A DNA stretch of 64,000 bases from Bradyrhizobium sp. Ce-3 (lineage in GTDB: Bacteria; Pseudomonadota; Alphaproteobacteria; Rhizobiales; Xanthobacteraceae): assembly GCF_022835695.1 (NCBI RefSeq), contig NZ_BQUV01000005.1, forward strand, positions 372,001 to 436,000, written 5' to 3'. This document shows, in pieces, positions 8,534 to 16,238 of this stretch. Positions within the stretch are counted from its first letter, which is position 1. Each line of letters opens with the position of its first letter. The position numbers and the translations under genes are program-made. The notes under the pieces were generated by a model. It saw only the letters and a list, made by a program, of their open reading frames with translations, made no database searches and was not told the origin of the DNA.

Positions 8534-9736
8534 CTATTTCTTGAGCAGCGGGCACTTCGACTCGGAGACCGGACGATAGGCGTCCTCGCCCTTCACCGTC
8601 TTGATGATGTCGAGATAGTCCCACGGCTCCTTGGATTCCGAAGGCTTCTTCACCTTGGCCAGATACATGTCGCGGATCACGCGGCCGTCCTCGCGCAGTC
8701 TGCCGCCGTGCACGAAGGTGTCCTCGATCGGCAGCTCGCGCATCTTGGCCATCACAGCTTTCGTATCGTCGGTGCCGGCGGCCTGGATCGCCTTCAGGTA
8801 ATGCAGCACCGAGCCGTAGACGCCGGTCTGGATCATGGTCGGCATCACGTTGGTGCGGGCGTAGAATTTCTTCGACCAGGCGCGGGTCTTCTCGTCCATG
8901 TTCCAGTACGACGCCGTGGTCATGTAGGTGCCCTGCGCGGCGTTGAGCCCGATCGCATGCACGTCGGTGTCGAACATCAGCAGGCCGACCAGCTTCTGGC
9001 CGCCCTGCACGAGGCCGAACTCGCCGGACTGCTTGATCGAGTTGTCGGTGTCCTGGCCGGCATTGGCGAATGCCACCACGTCCGCTTTCGAGCTCTGTGC
9101 CTGCAGCGCAAAGGAGGAGAAGTCCGCCGTGTTGGTCGGATGCTTGACGCCGCCGAGTACCTTGCCGCCCATCTCGTTGATGAAGCGGGTTGCGTCCTTT
9201 TCGAGCTGCTGGCCGAAGGCGTAGTCCGCGGTGATGAAGTACCAGGACTTGCCGCCCTCCGCGATCACGGCCGAGGCCGTAACCTTCGACAGCGCGTAGG
9301 TGTCGTAGGTGAAGTGCACGGTGTTCGGGCTGCACAGCTCGTCGGTCAGCGAGCTCGCGCCGGGGCCGGACAGCAGCGCGATCTTGTTGCGTTCGCGCAC
9401 CATGTTGTGCACGGCGATCGCGATGCCGGAGTTGGGAATGTCGACGACGGCGTCGACCTTGTTGTTGTCGAACCAGCCGCGCACGATCTGCACGCCGACA
9501 TCGGTCTTCATCTGGTGGTCGGCCGAGATGATCTCGATCGGCTTGCCGAGCACGGTGGGGCCGAATTCCTCGACCGCCATCTTGGCGGCTTCGACCGAGC
9601 CCGGACCGGAATTGTCGCGCCCCCAGCTCGACAGGTCGGTGAGCACGCCGATGCGCACGACGTCATCGGAAACCTGGGCGTGAGCGGCCGTCGTCATCGC
9701 CGCAAGAATGGCCGCCGCCAAAAACTGTCTCATCAT
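8534..9736 (-). CDS. ABC transporter substrate-binding protein (branched-chain amino acid type, Peripla_BP_6)
   Basis: The 400-residue protein has a signal peptide (MMRQFLAAAILAAMTTAAHAQ) and a Leu/Ile/Val-binding-type fold beginning VVRIGVLTDLSSWGRDNSGPG. Later segments such as VDAVVDIPNSGIAIAVHNM, and DYAFGQQLEKDATRFI are typical of this family. In Bradyrhizobium many members bind aromatic or other organic acids rather than amino acids. GGGAGG sits almost against the first ATG, so the second ATG (position 9733) is better spaced and may be the real start. No permease or ATPase genes adjoin it, so it must use membrane components encoded elsewhere. Confidence 0.92.
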   Translation of the reverse strand: MMRQFLAAAILAAMTTAAHAQVSDDVVRIGVLTDLSSWGRDNSGPGSVEAAKMAVEEFGPTVLGKPIEIISADHQMKTDVGVQIVRGWFDNNKVDAVVDIPNSGIAIAVHNMVRERNKIALLSGPGASSLTDELCSPNTVHFTYDTYALSKVTASAVIAEGGKSWYFITADYAFGQQLEKDATRFINEMGGKVLGGVKHPTNTADFSSFALQAQSSKADVVAFANAGQDTDNSIKQSGEFGLVQGGQKLVGLLMFDTDVHAIGLNAAQGTYMTTASYWNMDEKTRAWSKKFYARTNVMPTMIQTGVYGSVLHYLKAIQAAGTDDTKAVMAKMRELPIEDTFVHGGRLREDGRVIRDMYLAKVKKPSESKEPWDYLDIIKTVKGEDAYRPVSESKCPLLKK

Positions 9737-9774
9737 TCCTCCCTTGGGATGACCGCATTCTTCGGCGGTTCGCG

Positions 9775-9805
9775 TTGATTAGTAATTATCTAATCAATTT
9801 GTCAA
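9775..9805 (-). promoter_or_regulatory. Promoter with overlapping palindromic operator candidate
   Basis: A perfect inverted repeat, TTGATTAG-N7-CTAATCAA (9775-9797), lies about 40-60 bases upstream of the solute-binding protein start, in an AT-rich patch that stands out from the GC-rich surroundings. On the minus strand TTGACA (9805-9800) is a full -35 match, and ACTAAT 16 bases downstream is a possible -10 (four of six matches). The palindrome covers the spacer and -10, a position expected for a repressor site. The rest of the 353-base gap up to position 10089 shows no other feature I can support. Confidence 0.5.
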
Positions 9806-10089
9806 TGGCGAATGACGGGTGTGTGAATGCTGCCACACGGCGGCCTCCTCGAATGAGGCGGTGCTTCACATTTGGTGAGCATACGCTTACATGGCTCATC
9901 CGGGATGGCACGGCAGCAGGGCTTCGGCCCACGCCAGAGCTTGCGGCAATGCCAAGTCACTATGAAACAGGGGAATTTTCGCGGACGGCGTTGCGCTTCG
10001 CCGCCCGGGGCTAAGCCGCCCATCGAGGGTTCAGGCTGCTACGGGGCGGTGCATGGAGAGCATCGGCGAGCCGCGATCATAGACGGATC

Positions 10090-11019
10090 ATGTTGAGACA
10101 GCTTTTCGCGCCGCAGCTCGTCATTCTTTACGTGCTGGCGGCCTCCACACTCTACGTTCACTTCCGCGGCAAGCAGCGGTTGCGCTTCGCGCGCCAGCTC
10201 GGCGATCACTCGACCTACCTCGCGCCCTACAATGTGCTGATGTATGCGGGCTCCGCGGTGCCCAACACGCCGGTGATCCCGGTCGATCAGTTTCCCGAGC
10301 TGAACAAGCTCTCCGACAATTGGGAGACGATCCGCGACGAGGCCACGCGGCTGTTCGACGAGGGCTTCATCCGCGCCGCGGCCAAGAACAACGACTGGGG
10401 CTTCTATTCGTTCTTCAAGAGCGGCTGGAAACGCTTCTATCTGAAATGGTACGACGACTTCCTGCCGTCGGCGCGCACGCTGTGCCCGAAGACGGTGGAG
10501 CTGCTCAACTCGATCCCGAACGTGCACGGCGCGATGTTCGCGATGCTGCCGCCCGGCGGCAAGCTCGGGGCGCATCGCGATCCCTTCGCCGGCTCGCTGC
10601 GCTATCATCTCGGCCTGGTGACGCCGAACTCGAATGAGTGCCGCATCCTGGTCGATGGCGTCGAATGCGTCTGGCGCGACGGCGAGGCCTTCATGTTCGA
10701 CGAGACCTTCATCCATAGCGCCGAGAACAAGACCGACGTCAACCGCATCATCCTGTTCTGCGACGTCGAGCGCCCGATGAAGTACGGCTTCATGACCAAG
10801 GTGAACCGGTGGGTGAGCCACAACATCGTCAAGGCGTCGGCCACCCAGAACGTCGACGGCGAGCATGTCGGCGCGCTGAACAAGGTGTTCGGCAAGCTCT
10901 ACGAGATCCACCTCGCCAGCCGCAAGGTCAAGGAATGGAACCGGAACGTGTATTACACGCTGAAATATTCCGCGACCGCGCTAATCCTCGGCCTGATCGT
11001 GATGTCGGCGCTGCGGTGA
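10090..11019 (+). CDS. lpxO: LpxO-like aspartyl/asparaginyl beta-hydroxylase family dioxygenase
   Basis: A 309-residue protein with a hydrophobic N-terminal segment (QLVILYVLAASTLYVHF) and another near the C-terminus (ATALILGLIVMSAL). The core holds the metal-binding pattern of the family: GAHRDPFAGSLRYHLGL near residues 158-174 (HxD) and the distal histidine in FMFDETFIHSAENKT, followed by a basic 2-oxoglutarate-binding residue in NRIILFCDVERP. LpxO enzymes hydroxylate the 2-position of a secondary acyl chain on lipid A at the inner face of the membrane. Which acyl chain is modified here is not known. A strong terminator follows at 11047, so the gene looks monocistronic. Confidence 0.82.
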   Translation: MLRQLFAPQLVILYVLAASTLYVHFRGKQRLRFARQLGDHSTYLAPYNVLMYAGSAVPNTPVIPVDQFPELNKLSDNWETIRDEATRLFDEGFIRAAAKNNDWGFYSFFKSGWKRFYLKWYDDFLPSARTLCPKTVELLNSIPNVHGAMFAMLPPGGKLGAHRDPFAGSLRYHLGLVTPNSNECRILVDGVECVWRDGEAFMFDETFIHSAENKTDVNRIILFCDVERPMKYGFMTKVNRWVSHNIVKASATQNVDGEHVGALNKVFGKLYEIHLASRKVKEWNRNVYYTLKYSATALILGLIVMSALR

Positions 11020-11046
11020 TTGCAGCGGCCGCGCCGTGTTGAACGC

Positions 11047-11074
11047 AAAAGCCCCGGAGCGATCCGGGGCTTTT
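11047..11074 (+). terminator. Rho-independent terminator after lpxO
   Basis: A perfect 12-bp stem (AAAAGCCCCGGA / TCCGGGGCTTTT) with a GCGA loop ends in four T residues. Its A- and T-rich ends make it symmetric, so it can also serve the small minus-strand gene that ends at 11108. Confidence 0.85.
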
Positions 11075-11107
11075 CGTCTGGGACGTGAACCGCGAGGCGC
11101 AACCGCG

Positions 11108-11263
11108 TCAGTCGCGCTCGAAAACCTTGGCGCCGGGGTAGACGCGCCTGGCATAGGCGACCACCCACTCCCGGTCCTGCGTCTCCAGGAACGGGGTTCG
11201 GATCTTGCAGGACCCGACGATGAGGTGCCACAGGCCATCCAGCTTCTGAATGTTGACGATCAT
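11108..11263 (-). CDS. Small uncharacterised 51-aa protein
   Basis: A short frame starting MIVNIQKLDGLWHLIVGSC and ending in VYPGAKVFERD. GAGGA lies 8 bases before the ATG, a good ribosome-binding site. The codons favour G/C at third positions as in neighbouring genes, and the stop is just before a symmetric terminator, all of which support a real gene. The sequence has three tryptophans or tyrosines in a compact, mostly hydrophilic chain and no signal peptide. I do not recognise the family, and no function is proposed. Confidence 0.6.
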   Translation of the reverse strand: MIVNIQKLDGLWHLIVGSCKIRTPFLETQDREWVVAYARRVYPGAKVFERD

Positions 11264-11437
11264 GTGAGTGTTCCTCGAACCCGCGTTCCAGTTGGCATAG
11301 CGTCTCGCGACTCACGCTTCGGAGCAGTGATCCCGATCACGGAACTTCAGTGCATCCGTTGCAGTAGCCGCGAGTTTAAGAATCGCTCGCCACCATTCAA
11401 CTGTACGCGCGTCAGCACGGCGCATCACAAGGAATGA

Positions 11438-11463
11438 CCACAGCATACCAAGGTATGTTGTGG
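11438..11463. promoter_or_regulatory. Near-perfect 26-bp palindrome downstream of an MFS gene
   Basis: CCACA-g-CATACC-AA-GGTATG-t-TGTGG: eleven of twelve arm positions pair, around a 2-base centre. It lies 54 bases beyond the 3' end of the minus-strand MFS gene and 175 bases upstream of the small gene's start. It lacks a T-run on the minus strand, so an operator or an RNA-processing hairpin is as likely as a terminator. Confidence 0.35.
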
Positions 11464-11516
11464 ACGCGCTGAGCCTCAGCTTGATCGTATGCCGGCGCCG
11501 CTGTCTCGCTTGCGGA

Positions 11517-12854
11517 TTACGGCTCTCGATTGGCACCGACGCCGAGCGAATCGATGGCGTCGGAAGCGGCATCCATGTCGGCTGCCGTGATCGGCTGGTC
11601 GACGATGAACAGATAGCACGCCGCCGAGACGGCGCCGATCAAGGCTCCGACGACGAGCGCCGGCACGAACGAACCGGTCTTCTGCACGATCAGGCCGGTC
11701 ACGGTCGGCGCCAGCGCGCCGCCGAGATAGCCGCCGAAATTCTGCACCGAGCCGATCGAGGCGGTGCAATTGGTCGGGACCGCCACCGAGCTCAAGGCCC
11801 AGGCGCAAGTACTGGTCACATAGACCAGAAACAGCGAGATCGAGATGAAGGCGATTGCCAGCGCGTTGCTCTCGACATAAGCGGCGGCCACGGTGCAGGC
11901 GGCGGTTCCAAGCAGGGCGATCGCGGCCGGGTAGCGTCGGCTCCTGAGCGGCTCGACGCCGCGGCGCACCAGGATGTCGGCGATGTAACCGCCGATGACG
12001 CCGCCGACGACACCACAGGCGAACGGCACCGCCGCGGCCCATCCGGTGTATTTCACGCTCATGTGGCGCTCGATCTCGAGATAACCCGGCAGCCAGGCGG
12101 TGTAGATCCAGGTCAGGTAGATGCAGCCGAAATAGCCGAAGATCATGCCCCAGGTGGTTCGGAAGCGGAACAGCAGCGACCAGTCGCGGAACGTGACCTT
12201 GGTGCGCTGGCCCGGGGGATCGCCTTGTGTCCGGTAGGCGTTCTCGTGCGCGGTGAGCGCAACCTGCTCGGGGTTGCGGTAGAGCGCATACCAGCAGGCG
12301 GCGACGACGAGGCCGGCGATGCCCATGATCACGAACATCGCGCGCCAGCCGAAGGTCAGCATGAGATAGGTCAGCAGCGGCACGGCGATGGCCGTGCCGA
12401 GCGATGACGCGCAATTGAACACGCCGGTCGCAAGCCCGCGGTCGCGCTGATTGAACCAGTCGCGAACCACGCGCGCACCGGTCGGAAATTGCGGGGCCTC
12501 GCCTATTCCGAGCAGGACGCGGGCTCCGAAGAATTGGCCGAAATTCTGCACCAGCCCGCCGATGAGCTGCGCGAACGACCACAGGCTGAGGCCCATGGCG
12601 AGAAGAAGGCGGGGGCCCAACCGGTCGACCATGGCGCCGGTGGGGAGCTGCAAAAACGCGTAGGCCCAGAGGAACGCGGACAGCAGATAGCCCATATCCG
12701 CGATCGACAATCCGAGTTCCTCCCGGATCAGCGGATTGGCGACTGCAAGCGTCGCGCGATCGATGTAATTGACGACCCCTGCAACGACCAGCAGAGCCAG
12801 CGCGACGCGCTGAATCGATTTCAGACGTGGCGTCGCAAGCTCGATTCCCGACAT
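11517..12854 (-). CDS. MFS transporter, anion:cation symporter (sugar acid/organic anion) family
   Basis: A 445-residue protein with 12 predicted membrane helices. The start at MSGIELATPRLKSIQRVALA is backed by GAGGAAAAG about 8 bases upstream; a longer frame reaches further but has no membrane-protein character. Family marks are NYIDRATLAVANPLIREELG after helix 1 and GIGEAPQFPTGARVVRDWF after helix 4, both typical of the anion:cation symporter group (glucarate, galactonate, tartrate and hexuronate carriers). It should take up an organic anion by proton symport. It is divergent from malic enzyme across a 428-base gap, which makes a dicarboxylate or sugar-acid substrate plausible but unproven. 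Confidence 0.9.
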   Translation of the reverse strand: MSGIELATPRLKSIQRVALALLVVAGVVNYIDRATLAVANPLIREELGLSIADMGYLLSAFLWAYAFLQLPTGAMVDRLGPRLLLAMGLSLWSFAQLIGGLVQNFGQFFGARVLLGIGEAPQFPTGARVVRDWFNQRDRGLATGVFNCASSLGTAIAVPLLTYLMLTFGWRAMFVIMGIAGLVVAACWYALYRNPEQVALTAHENAYRTQGDPPGQRTKVTFRDWSLLFRFRTTWGMIFGYFGCIYLTWIYTAWLPGYLEIERHMSVKYTGWAAAVPFACGVVGGVIGGYIADILVRRGVEPLRSRRYPAAIALLGTAACTVAAAYVESNALAIAFISISLFLVYVTSTCAWALSSVAVPTNCTASIGSVQNFGGYLGGALAPTVTGLIVQKTGSFVPALVVGALIGAVSAACYLFIVDQPITAADMDAASDAIDSLGVGANREP

Positions 12855-13043
12855 GATTCGCTTTTCCTCACCTGTGATTTTGCCGGACAGTATCGGCGTG
12901 TGTGGTGTCGAACCAGAACGGAAGTTGCCCGGCCTGCGTTGCGATTTCGACATGGACCGGGCGTCGGTTCCTGAGCGCTGCTGCGCGTCGAAGATGAACA
13001 TGAGGCATGAATCGCGGGGGGCCGAGCGTCGCCTTGTCTTCGA

Positions 13044-13070
13044 TCGATCACGCTCTCGCGATGTGATCGA
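13044..13070. promoter_or_regulatory. Perfect inverted repeat in the divergent MFS / malic enzyme gap
   Basis: TCGATCAC-N11-GTGATCGA is an exact 8-bp inverted repeat in the 428-base region (12855-13282) between the divergent MFS and malic enzyme genes. Its spacing suits a dimeric regulator. I could not identify convincing -35/-10 pairs on either strand, and I see nothing else in this gap. Confidence 0.35.
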
Positions 13071-13282
13071 CTCTGCTGTGACGATCCACAGCGGCTGCGC
13101 GGCCGTTGCACGCAATCCGGGCATCGGCACCGGCGTCATCGCGCTGTCACCAACGGCTGCGAGGCCATCGATCCGGCCTCAAAGCCCGATAAGAACTTGG
13201 CGAGAACGGCGGGTTCGGGTTCCGGTCGCTCGCGTCGAGGTGCTACAGTCTTGACCCGGATCCCGTATCGAAAGGCCGTCCC

Positions 13283-15043
13283 ATGTCCGAGCCCACTGCA
13301 GATTTCGCCACCACCGCACTCAGCGGCTACGAACTGTTGGCCGATCCGCAGCTCAACAAGGGCACGGCGTTCTCCGAGGCCGAGCGCGAGGCGTTCGACC
13401 TGCATGGCCTGCTGCCGCCCAATATCCTGACGCTGGACGAGCAGGTCTCGCGCCGCCTCGAGGCGCTGCGCGGCTATGAGACCGACATCGAGCGCTATGC
13501 CTTTCTGCGCGAGTTGCAGGACACCAACGAGACGCTGTTCTACGCGCTGCTCGTCGGCAATCTCGAAGAGCTGCTGCCGATCGTCTACACGCCGACCGTG
13601 GGCGAAGGCTGCCAAAAATTCAGCCGGCTGTTTCGCAAGCCGCGCGGACTGTTCCTCAGCATCCCGCACCAGCACCGCATCGACCGGATTTTCGCCCATC
13701 CGCGCTTCGATCACGTCGAGGCGATCGTGGTCACCGATGGCGAGCGCATCCTCGGCCTCGGCGACCAGGGCGCCGGCGGCATGGGCATCCCGATCGGCAA
13801 GCTTTCGCTCTACACCGGCTGCGGCGGCCTGCGTCCGGCCACGACCCTGCCGATCATGCTCGATGTCGGCACCGACAATCCGGATTGCCTGGCCGATCCG
13901 CTCTATATCGGCTGGCGCAACGAGCGCGTCCGCGGCCAGGCCTATGACGATTTCATCGAGGCGTTCGTGTCGGCGGTGGTGAAGCGCTGGCCGCGCGTGC
14001 TGCTGCAATGGGAAGATTTTGCCAAGAACAATGCGACGCGCCTGCTCGAGCGCTATCGCGACCGGCTCTTGACCTTCAACGACGACATCCAGGGCACCGC
14101 GGCGGTCGCGACCGGCGCCTTGCTCTCCGCCATCAATGTGACAGGCGTGCCGCTGACCGAGCAGCGCGTCGCGGTGCTCGGCGCGGGCTCCGCCGGCTGC
14201 GGCATCGCCAGCCTGATCCGCGCCGCGATGGTCGATGCCGGCCTGTCGGAGAGCGAGGCGGCGAAGCGCTTCTTCATGGTCGACCGCGACGGGCTGCTGC
14301 TCGAGGGCATGGGCGGGCTCGCGCCGTTCCAGCTGCCGTTCGTGCAGAGCAAGCAGGCGATCGCGGGCTGGCAGCTCAGCCATCCCGACAAGGTCGCGTT
14401 GCTCGACGTCGTGCGCAACGCCAGGCCGACCGTGCTGATCGGCGTCTCCGGCCAGGCGGGTGCGTTTTCCGAGCTGATCGTCCGCGCGATGGCCGACTGC
14501 AACAAGCGGCCGGTGATCTTCCCGCTGTCGAATCCGACCTCGCGCGAGGAGGCGACGCCTTCCGATATCGAGGCGTGGACCGAGGGGCGGGCGCTGATCG
14601 GCGTCGGCAGCCCGTTCCCGCCGATCACGCGCGACGGCGCGCGCTTCAAGGTCGACCAGACCAACAACTCCTACATCTTCCCGGGCGTCGGCGTCGGCGC
14701 ACTCGCGGTCGGCGCCAGCCGGGTCAGCGACGGCATGTTCATGGCCGCCGCCAAGGCGCTGGCCAGCGTCTCGCCGGCGCGCAACAACCCGAAGCACAAT
14801 CTGCTGCCGCCGGTCAGCGCGTTGCGCGAGGTCGCGCAGACCGTGGCGCTGGCGGTCGCACTGCAGGCGCACAAGGAGGGGCTGGCCGCTGATATCCCGA
14901 TCGACCAGGTCGAGGCGCGCATCCAGGCCAAGATCTGGACGCCGCGCTACGTGCCGGCGCAGCGATCGAGCCTAGTCCTGATCGCGCGCGTCGGCCGCGT
15001 CCCGTGGTATTGCCCGCCTAGCAGCCGCGGCAAATACCTCTGA
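13283..15043 (+). CDS. maeA: NAD-dependent malic enzyme (oxaloacetate-decarboxylating)
   Basis: A 586-residue enzyme of the large, E. coli MaeA/eukaryotic type, not the malic-phosphotransacetylase fusion type. It converts L-malate to pyruvate and CO2, reducing NAD. Visible motifs are the N-terminal YTPTVGEGCQKFS, the malate/metal region VVTDGERILGLGDQGAGGMGIPIGK (split across residues about 150-180), LTFNDDIQGTAAV with the metal-binding DD, and the Rossmann stretch VAVLGAGSAGCGIA. The C-terminus runs about 20 residues past the usual end (after IWTPRYVP) and overlaps the 3' end of a convergent small gene by 26 bases. Malic enzyme feeds pyruvate to the TCA cycle during growth on dicarboxylates. 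Confidence 0.93.
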   Translation: MSEPTADFATTALSGYELLADPQLNKGTAFSEAEREAFDLHGLLPPNILTLDEQVSRRLEALRGYETDIERYAFLRELQDTNETLFYALLVGNLEELLPIVYTPTVGEGCQKFSRLFRKPRGLFLSIPHQHRIDRIFAHPRFDHVEAIVVTDGERILGLGDQGAGGMGIPIGKLSLYTGCGGLRPATTLPIMLDVGTDNPDCLADPLYIGWRNERVRGQAYDDFIEAFVSAVVKRWPRVLLQWEDFAKNNATRLLERYRDRLLTFNDDIQGTAAVATGALLSAINVTGVPLTEQRVAVLGAGSAGCGIASLIRAAMVDAGLSESEAAKRFFMVDRDGLLLEGMGGLAPFQLPFVQSKQAIAGWQLSHPDKVALLDVVRNARPTVLIGVSGQAGAFSELIVRAMADCNKRPVIFPLSNPTSREEATPSDIEAWTEGRALIGVGSPFPPITRDGARFKVDQTNNSYIFPGVGVGALAVGASRVSDGMFMAAAKALASVSPARNNPKHNLLPPVSALREVAQTVALAVALQAHKEGLAADIPIDQVEARIQAKIWTPRYVPAQRSSLVLIARVGRVPWYCPPSSRGKYL

Positions 15044-15290
15044 TCTTGCGATCGACGATCGCATCCTCCTGATCGATGATCTGCTGCGACGTCGATGTCG
15101 CAGCGGGAATGTCGGCGGCGCGCGGTTGGCGGTGGCCGACCGGTGCCGACCACGGCCGCGTCGCGGTTTCGTTCGAGGCAAATACGCCGGGCTCCTGAAG
15201 CGCCGACTGCGCGAAGGAGGAGCTCGCCATTGCCGCTGACAGAATTGCGGCCAAGCCAAGTTGTTTGCCGGATCGTCGCAGATCGATCAT
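15018..15290 (-). CDS. Small secreted protein, 90 aa, unknown function
   Basis: The start at MIDLRRSGKQLG is supported by GGAG six bases upstream. A signal peptide is clear (LGLAAILSAAMASSSFAQ, with cleavage likely after the AQ). The mature part is short and hydrophilic, with two cysteines in the C-terminal RGICRGC. The 3' end overlaps the malic enzyme gene in convergent orientation by 26 bases. I do not recognise the family; a small periplasmic or envelope protein is the most that can be said. Confidence 0.65.
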   Translation of the reverse strand: MIDLRRSGKQLGLAAILSAAMASSSFAQSALQEPGVFASNETATRPWSAPVGHRQPRAADIPAATSTSQQIIDQEDAIVDRKIRGICRGC

Positions 15291-15497
15291 GAGAATCTCC
15301 ATGCCGTCGCCGTCGCGCTTGTGCGCGGCCTTGATGACATGGAGCGTCCCTGTCGTTGCGATATTCCCGGTCCGCCAAACGTGATCAGGCGCTCGCGGTT
15401 CGGTGATCGCGCGTGAGGAAATAAATCGTCGCCTTCACAGTCATTGGTCACAGGAGCCGAGCTTGGTCGGCTTCATCCATCGTGCGGAGAAACCCCA

Positions 15498-15731
15498 ATG
15501 ACCAAATTGACCTTCGTGACGCTTGCCGTGGTTGCGGCAGCTGCGTACTCGGCGCAGGCGTCCGCTGCCAGCAACAATGCTGCGGTGCGGCGCGCCCATG
15601 CTTCGATGACCACCACGACGACGACACCGGTCAGCAGCAGGACGACCGATTGCGTGCGCGCGCCGAACGTCGGATCGTTCGCGACCGCGCCCTTCACCGA
15701 GCCGCCCTGCATGCCCGGCACGATGCGCTGA
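15498..15731 (+). CDS. Small secreted Thr/Ala-rich protein, 77 aa
   Basis: GGAGA precedes the ATG of MTKLTFVTLAVVAAAAYSAQA, a clear signal peptide. The mature chain has a run of six threonines (SMTTTTTTPVSS) and two cysteines (TDCVRAP and PPCMPG) that could form a disulphide. A rho-independent terminator follows directly. No domain is recognisable. It sits in a group of three small exported proteins between 15.0 and 16.2 kb. Confidence 0.65.
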   Translation: MTKLTFVTLAVVAAAAYSAQASAASNNAAVRRAHASMTTTTTTPVSSRTTDCVRAPNVGSFATAPFTEPPCMPGTMR

Positions 15732-15744
15732 CCACGCGCAGAGC

Positions 15745-15776
15745 GGAAAGCCCCGGACCTCCGGTCCGGGGTTTCC
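15745..15776 (+). terminator. Rho-independent terminator
   Basis: The hairpin AGCCCCGGACC-TCC-GGTCCGGGGTT has a strong GC stem with one G-T pair and a short T-run, 14 bases after the stop of the 77-aa secreted protein gene. Confidence 0.75.
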
Positions 15777-15911
15777 CGGGCAATGCCTGGTCACCGGGAA
15801 GCGACGAGGATCGAGCGTGACCCACCTCACAGGCAAGCGATGCGATAGCGCGAACAGTGCGGCGTCGGAGCTGGCGCATGGTGCCCCGGCCCGAGTTCAA
15901 GGAGACGACGC

Positions 15912-16178
15912 ATGACACGCAATTCGATTCTTGCTTTCGCTGCCATTGTCGCGTTCGGCGTGACCGCGCTGAGCTCCGCGCAGGCGGGCAGACTTCCCAT
16001 GGCGCCGCCGAAGAACGTCGGCGCGAAATTGCCTCCGGGCGGTTCGGGCGGCCCGCATCGTCAGCCGGTCGATCCGCCGCCCTATCTCGGAACTGGTTAC
16101 AGCGGTGACAGTGCGGGTGGCAGCGGAGGTGGCGGATATTTCGGCGACCCCAATCACCCCGGCCACGAGCAATTCTGA
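15912..16178 (+). CDS. Small secreted Gly/Pro-rich protein, 88 aa
   Basis: AAGGAGA lies seven bases before the ATG. The signal peptide is MTRNSILAFAAIVAFGVTAL followed by SSAQA. The mature part is low-complexity and rich in Gly and Pro (KLPPGGSGGPHRQPVDPPP, then SGDSAGGSGGGGYFGDP) and ends HPGHEQF. It looks disordered and exported, and has no cysteine. A terminator follows. No function can be assigned. Confidence 0.65.
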   Translation: MTRNSILAFAAIVAFGVTALSSAQAGRLPMAPPKNVGAKLPPGGSGGPHRQPVDPPPYLGTGYSGDSAGGSGGGGYFGDPNHPGHEQF

Positions 16179-16186
16179 AAAAGCGA

Positions 16187-16211
16187 CGGCCCCGAATTTG
16201 GTTCGGGGCCG
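16187..16211 (+). terminator. Terminator between convergent genes
   Basis: A 10-bp perfect stem, CGGCCCCGAA / TTCGGGGCCG, with a TTTGG loop lies 9 bases after the 88-aa protein gene and 27 bases before the end of the convergent hydrolase gene. The T-run is weak, so it may act as a two-way barrier. Confidence 0.6.
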
Positions 16212-16238
16212 CGGTCTTCTGTGGATTGGATCCGGAGA

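Noticed and set aside
9775-10014. 79-codon plus-strand frame in the gap before lpxO
   Set aside because: No ribosome-binding site, no domain character, and it starts inside the palindromic promoter element.
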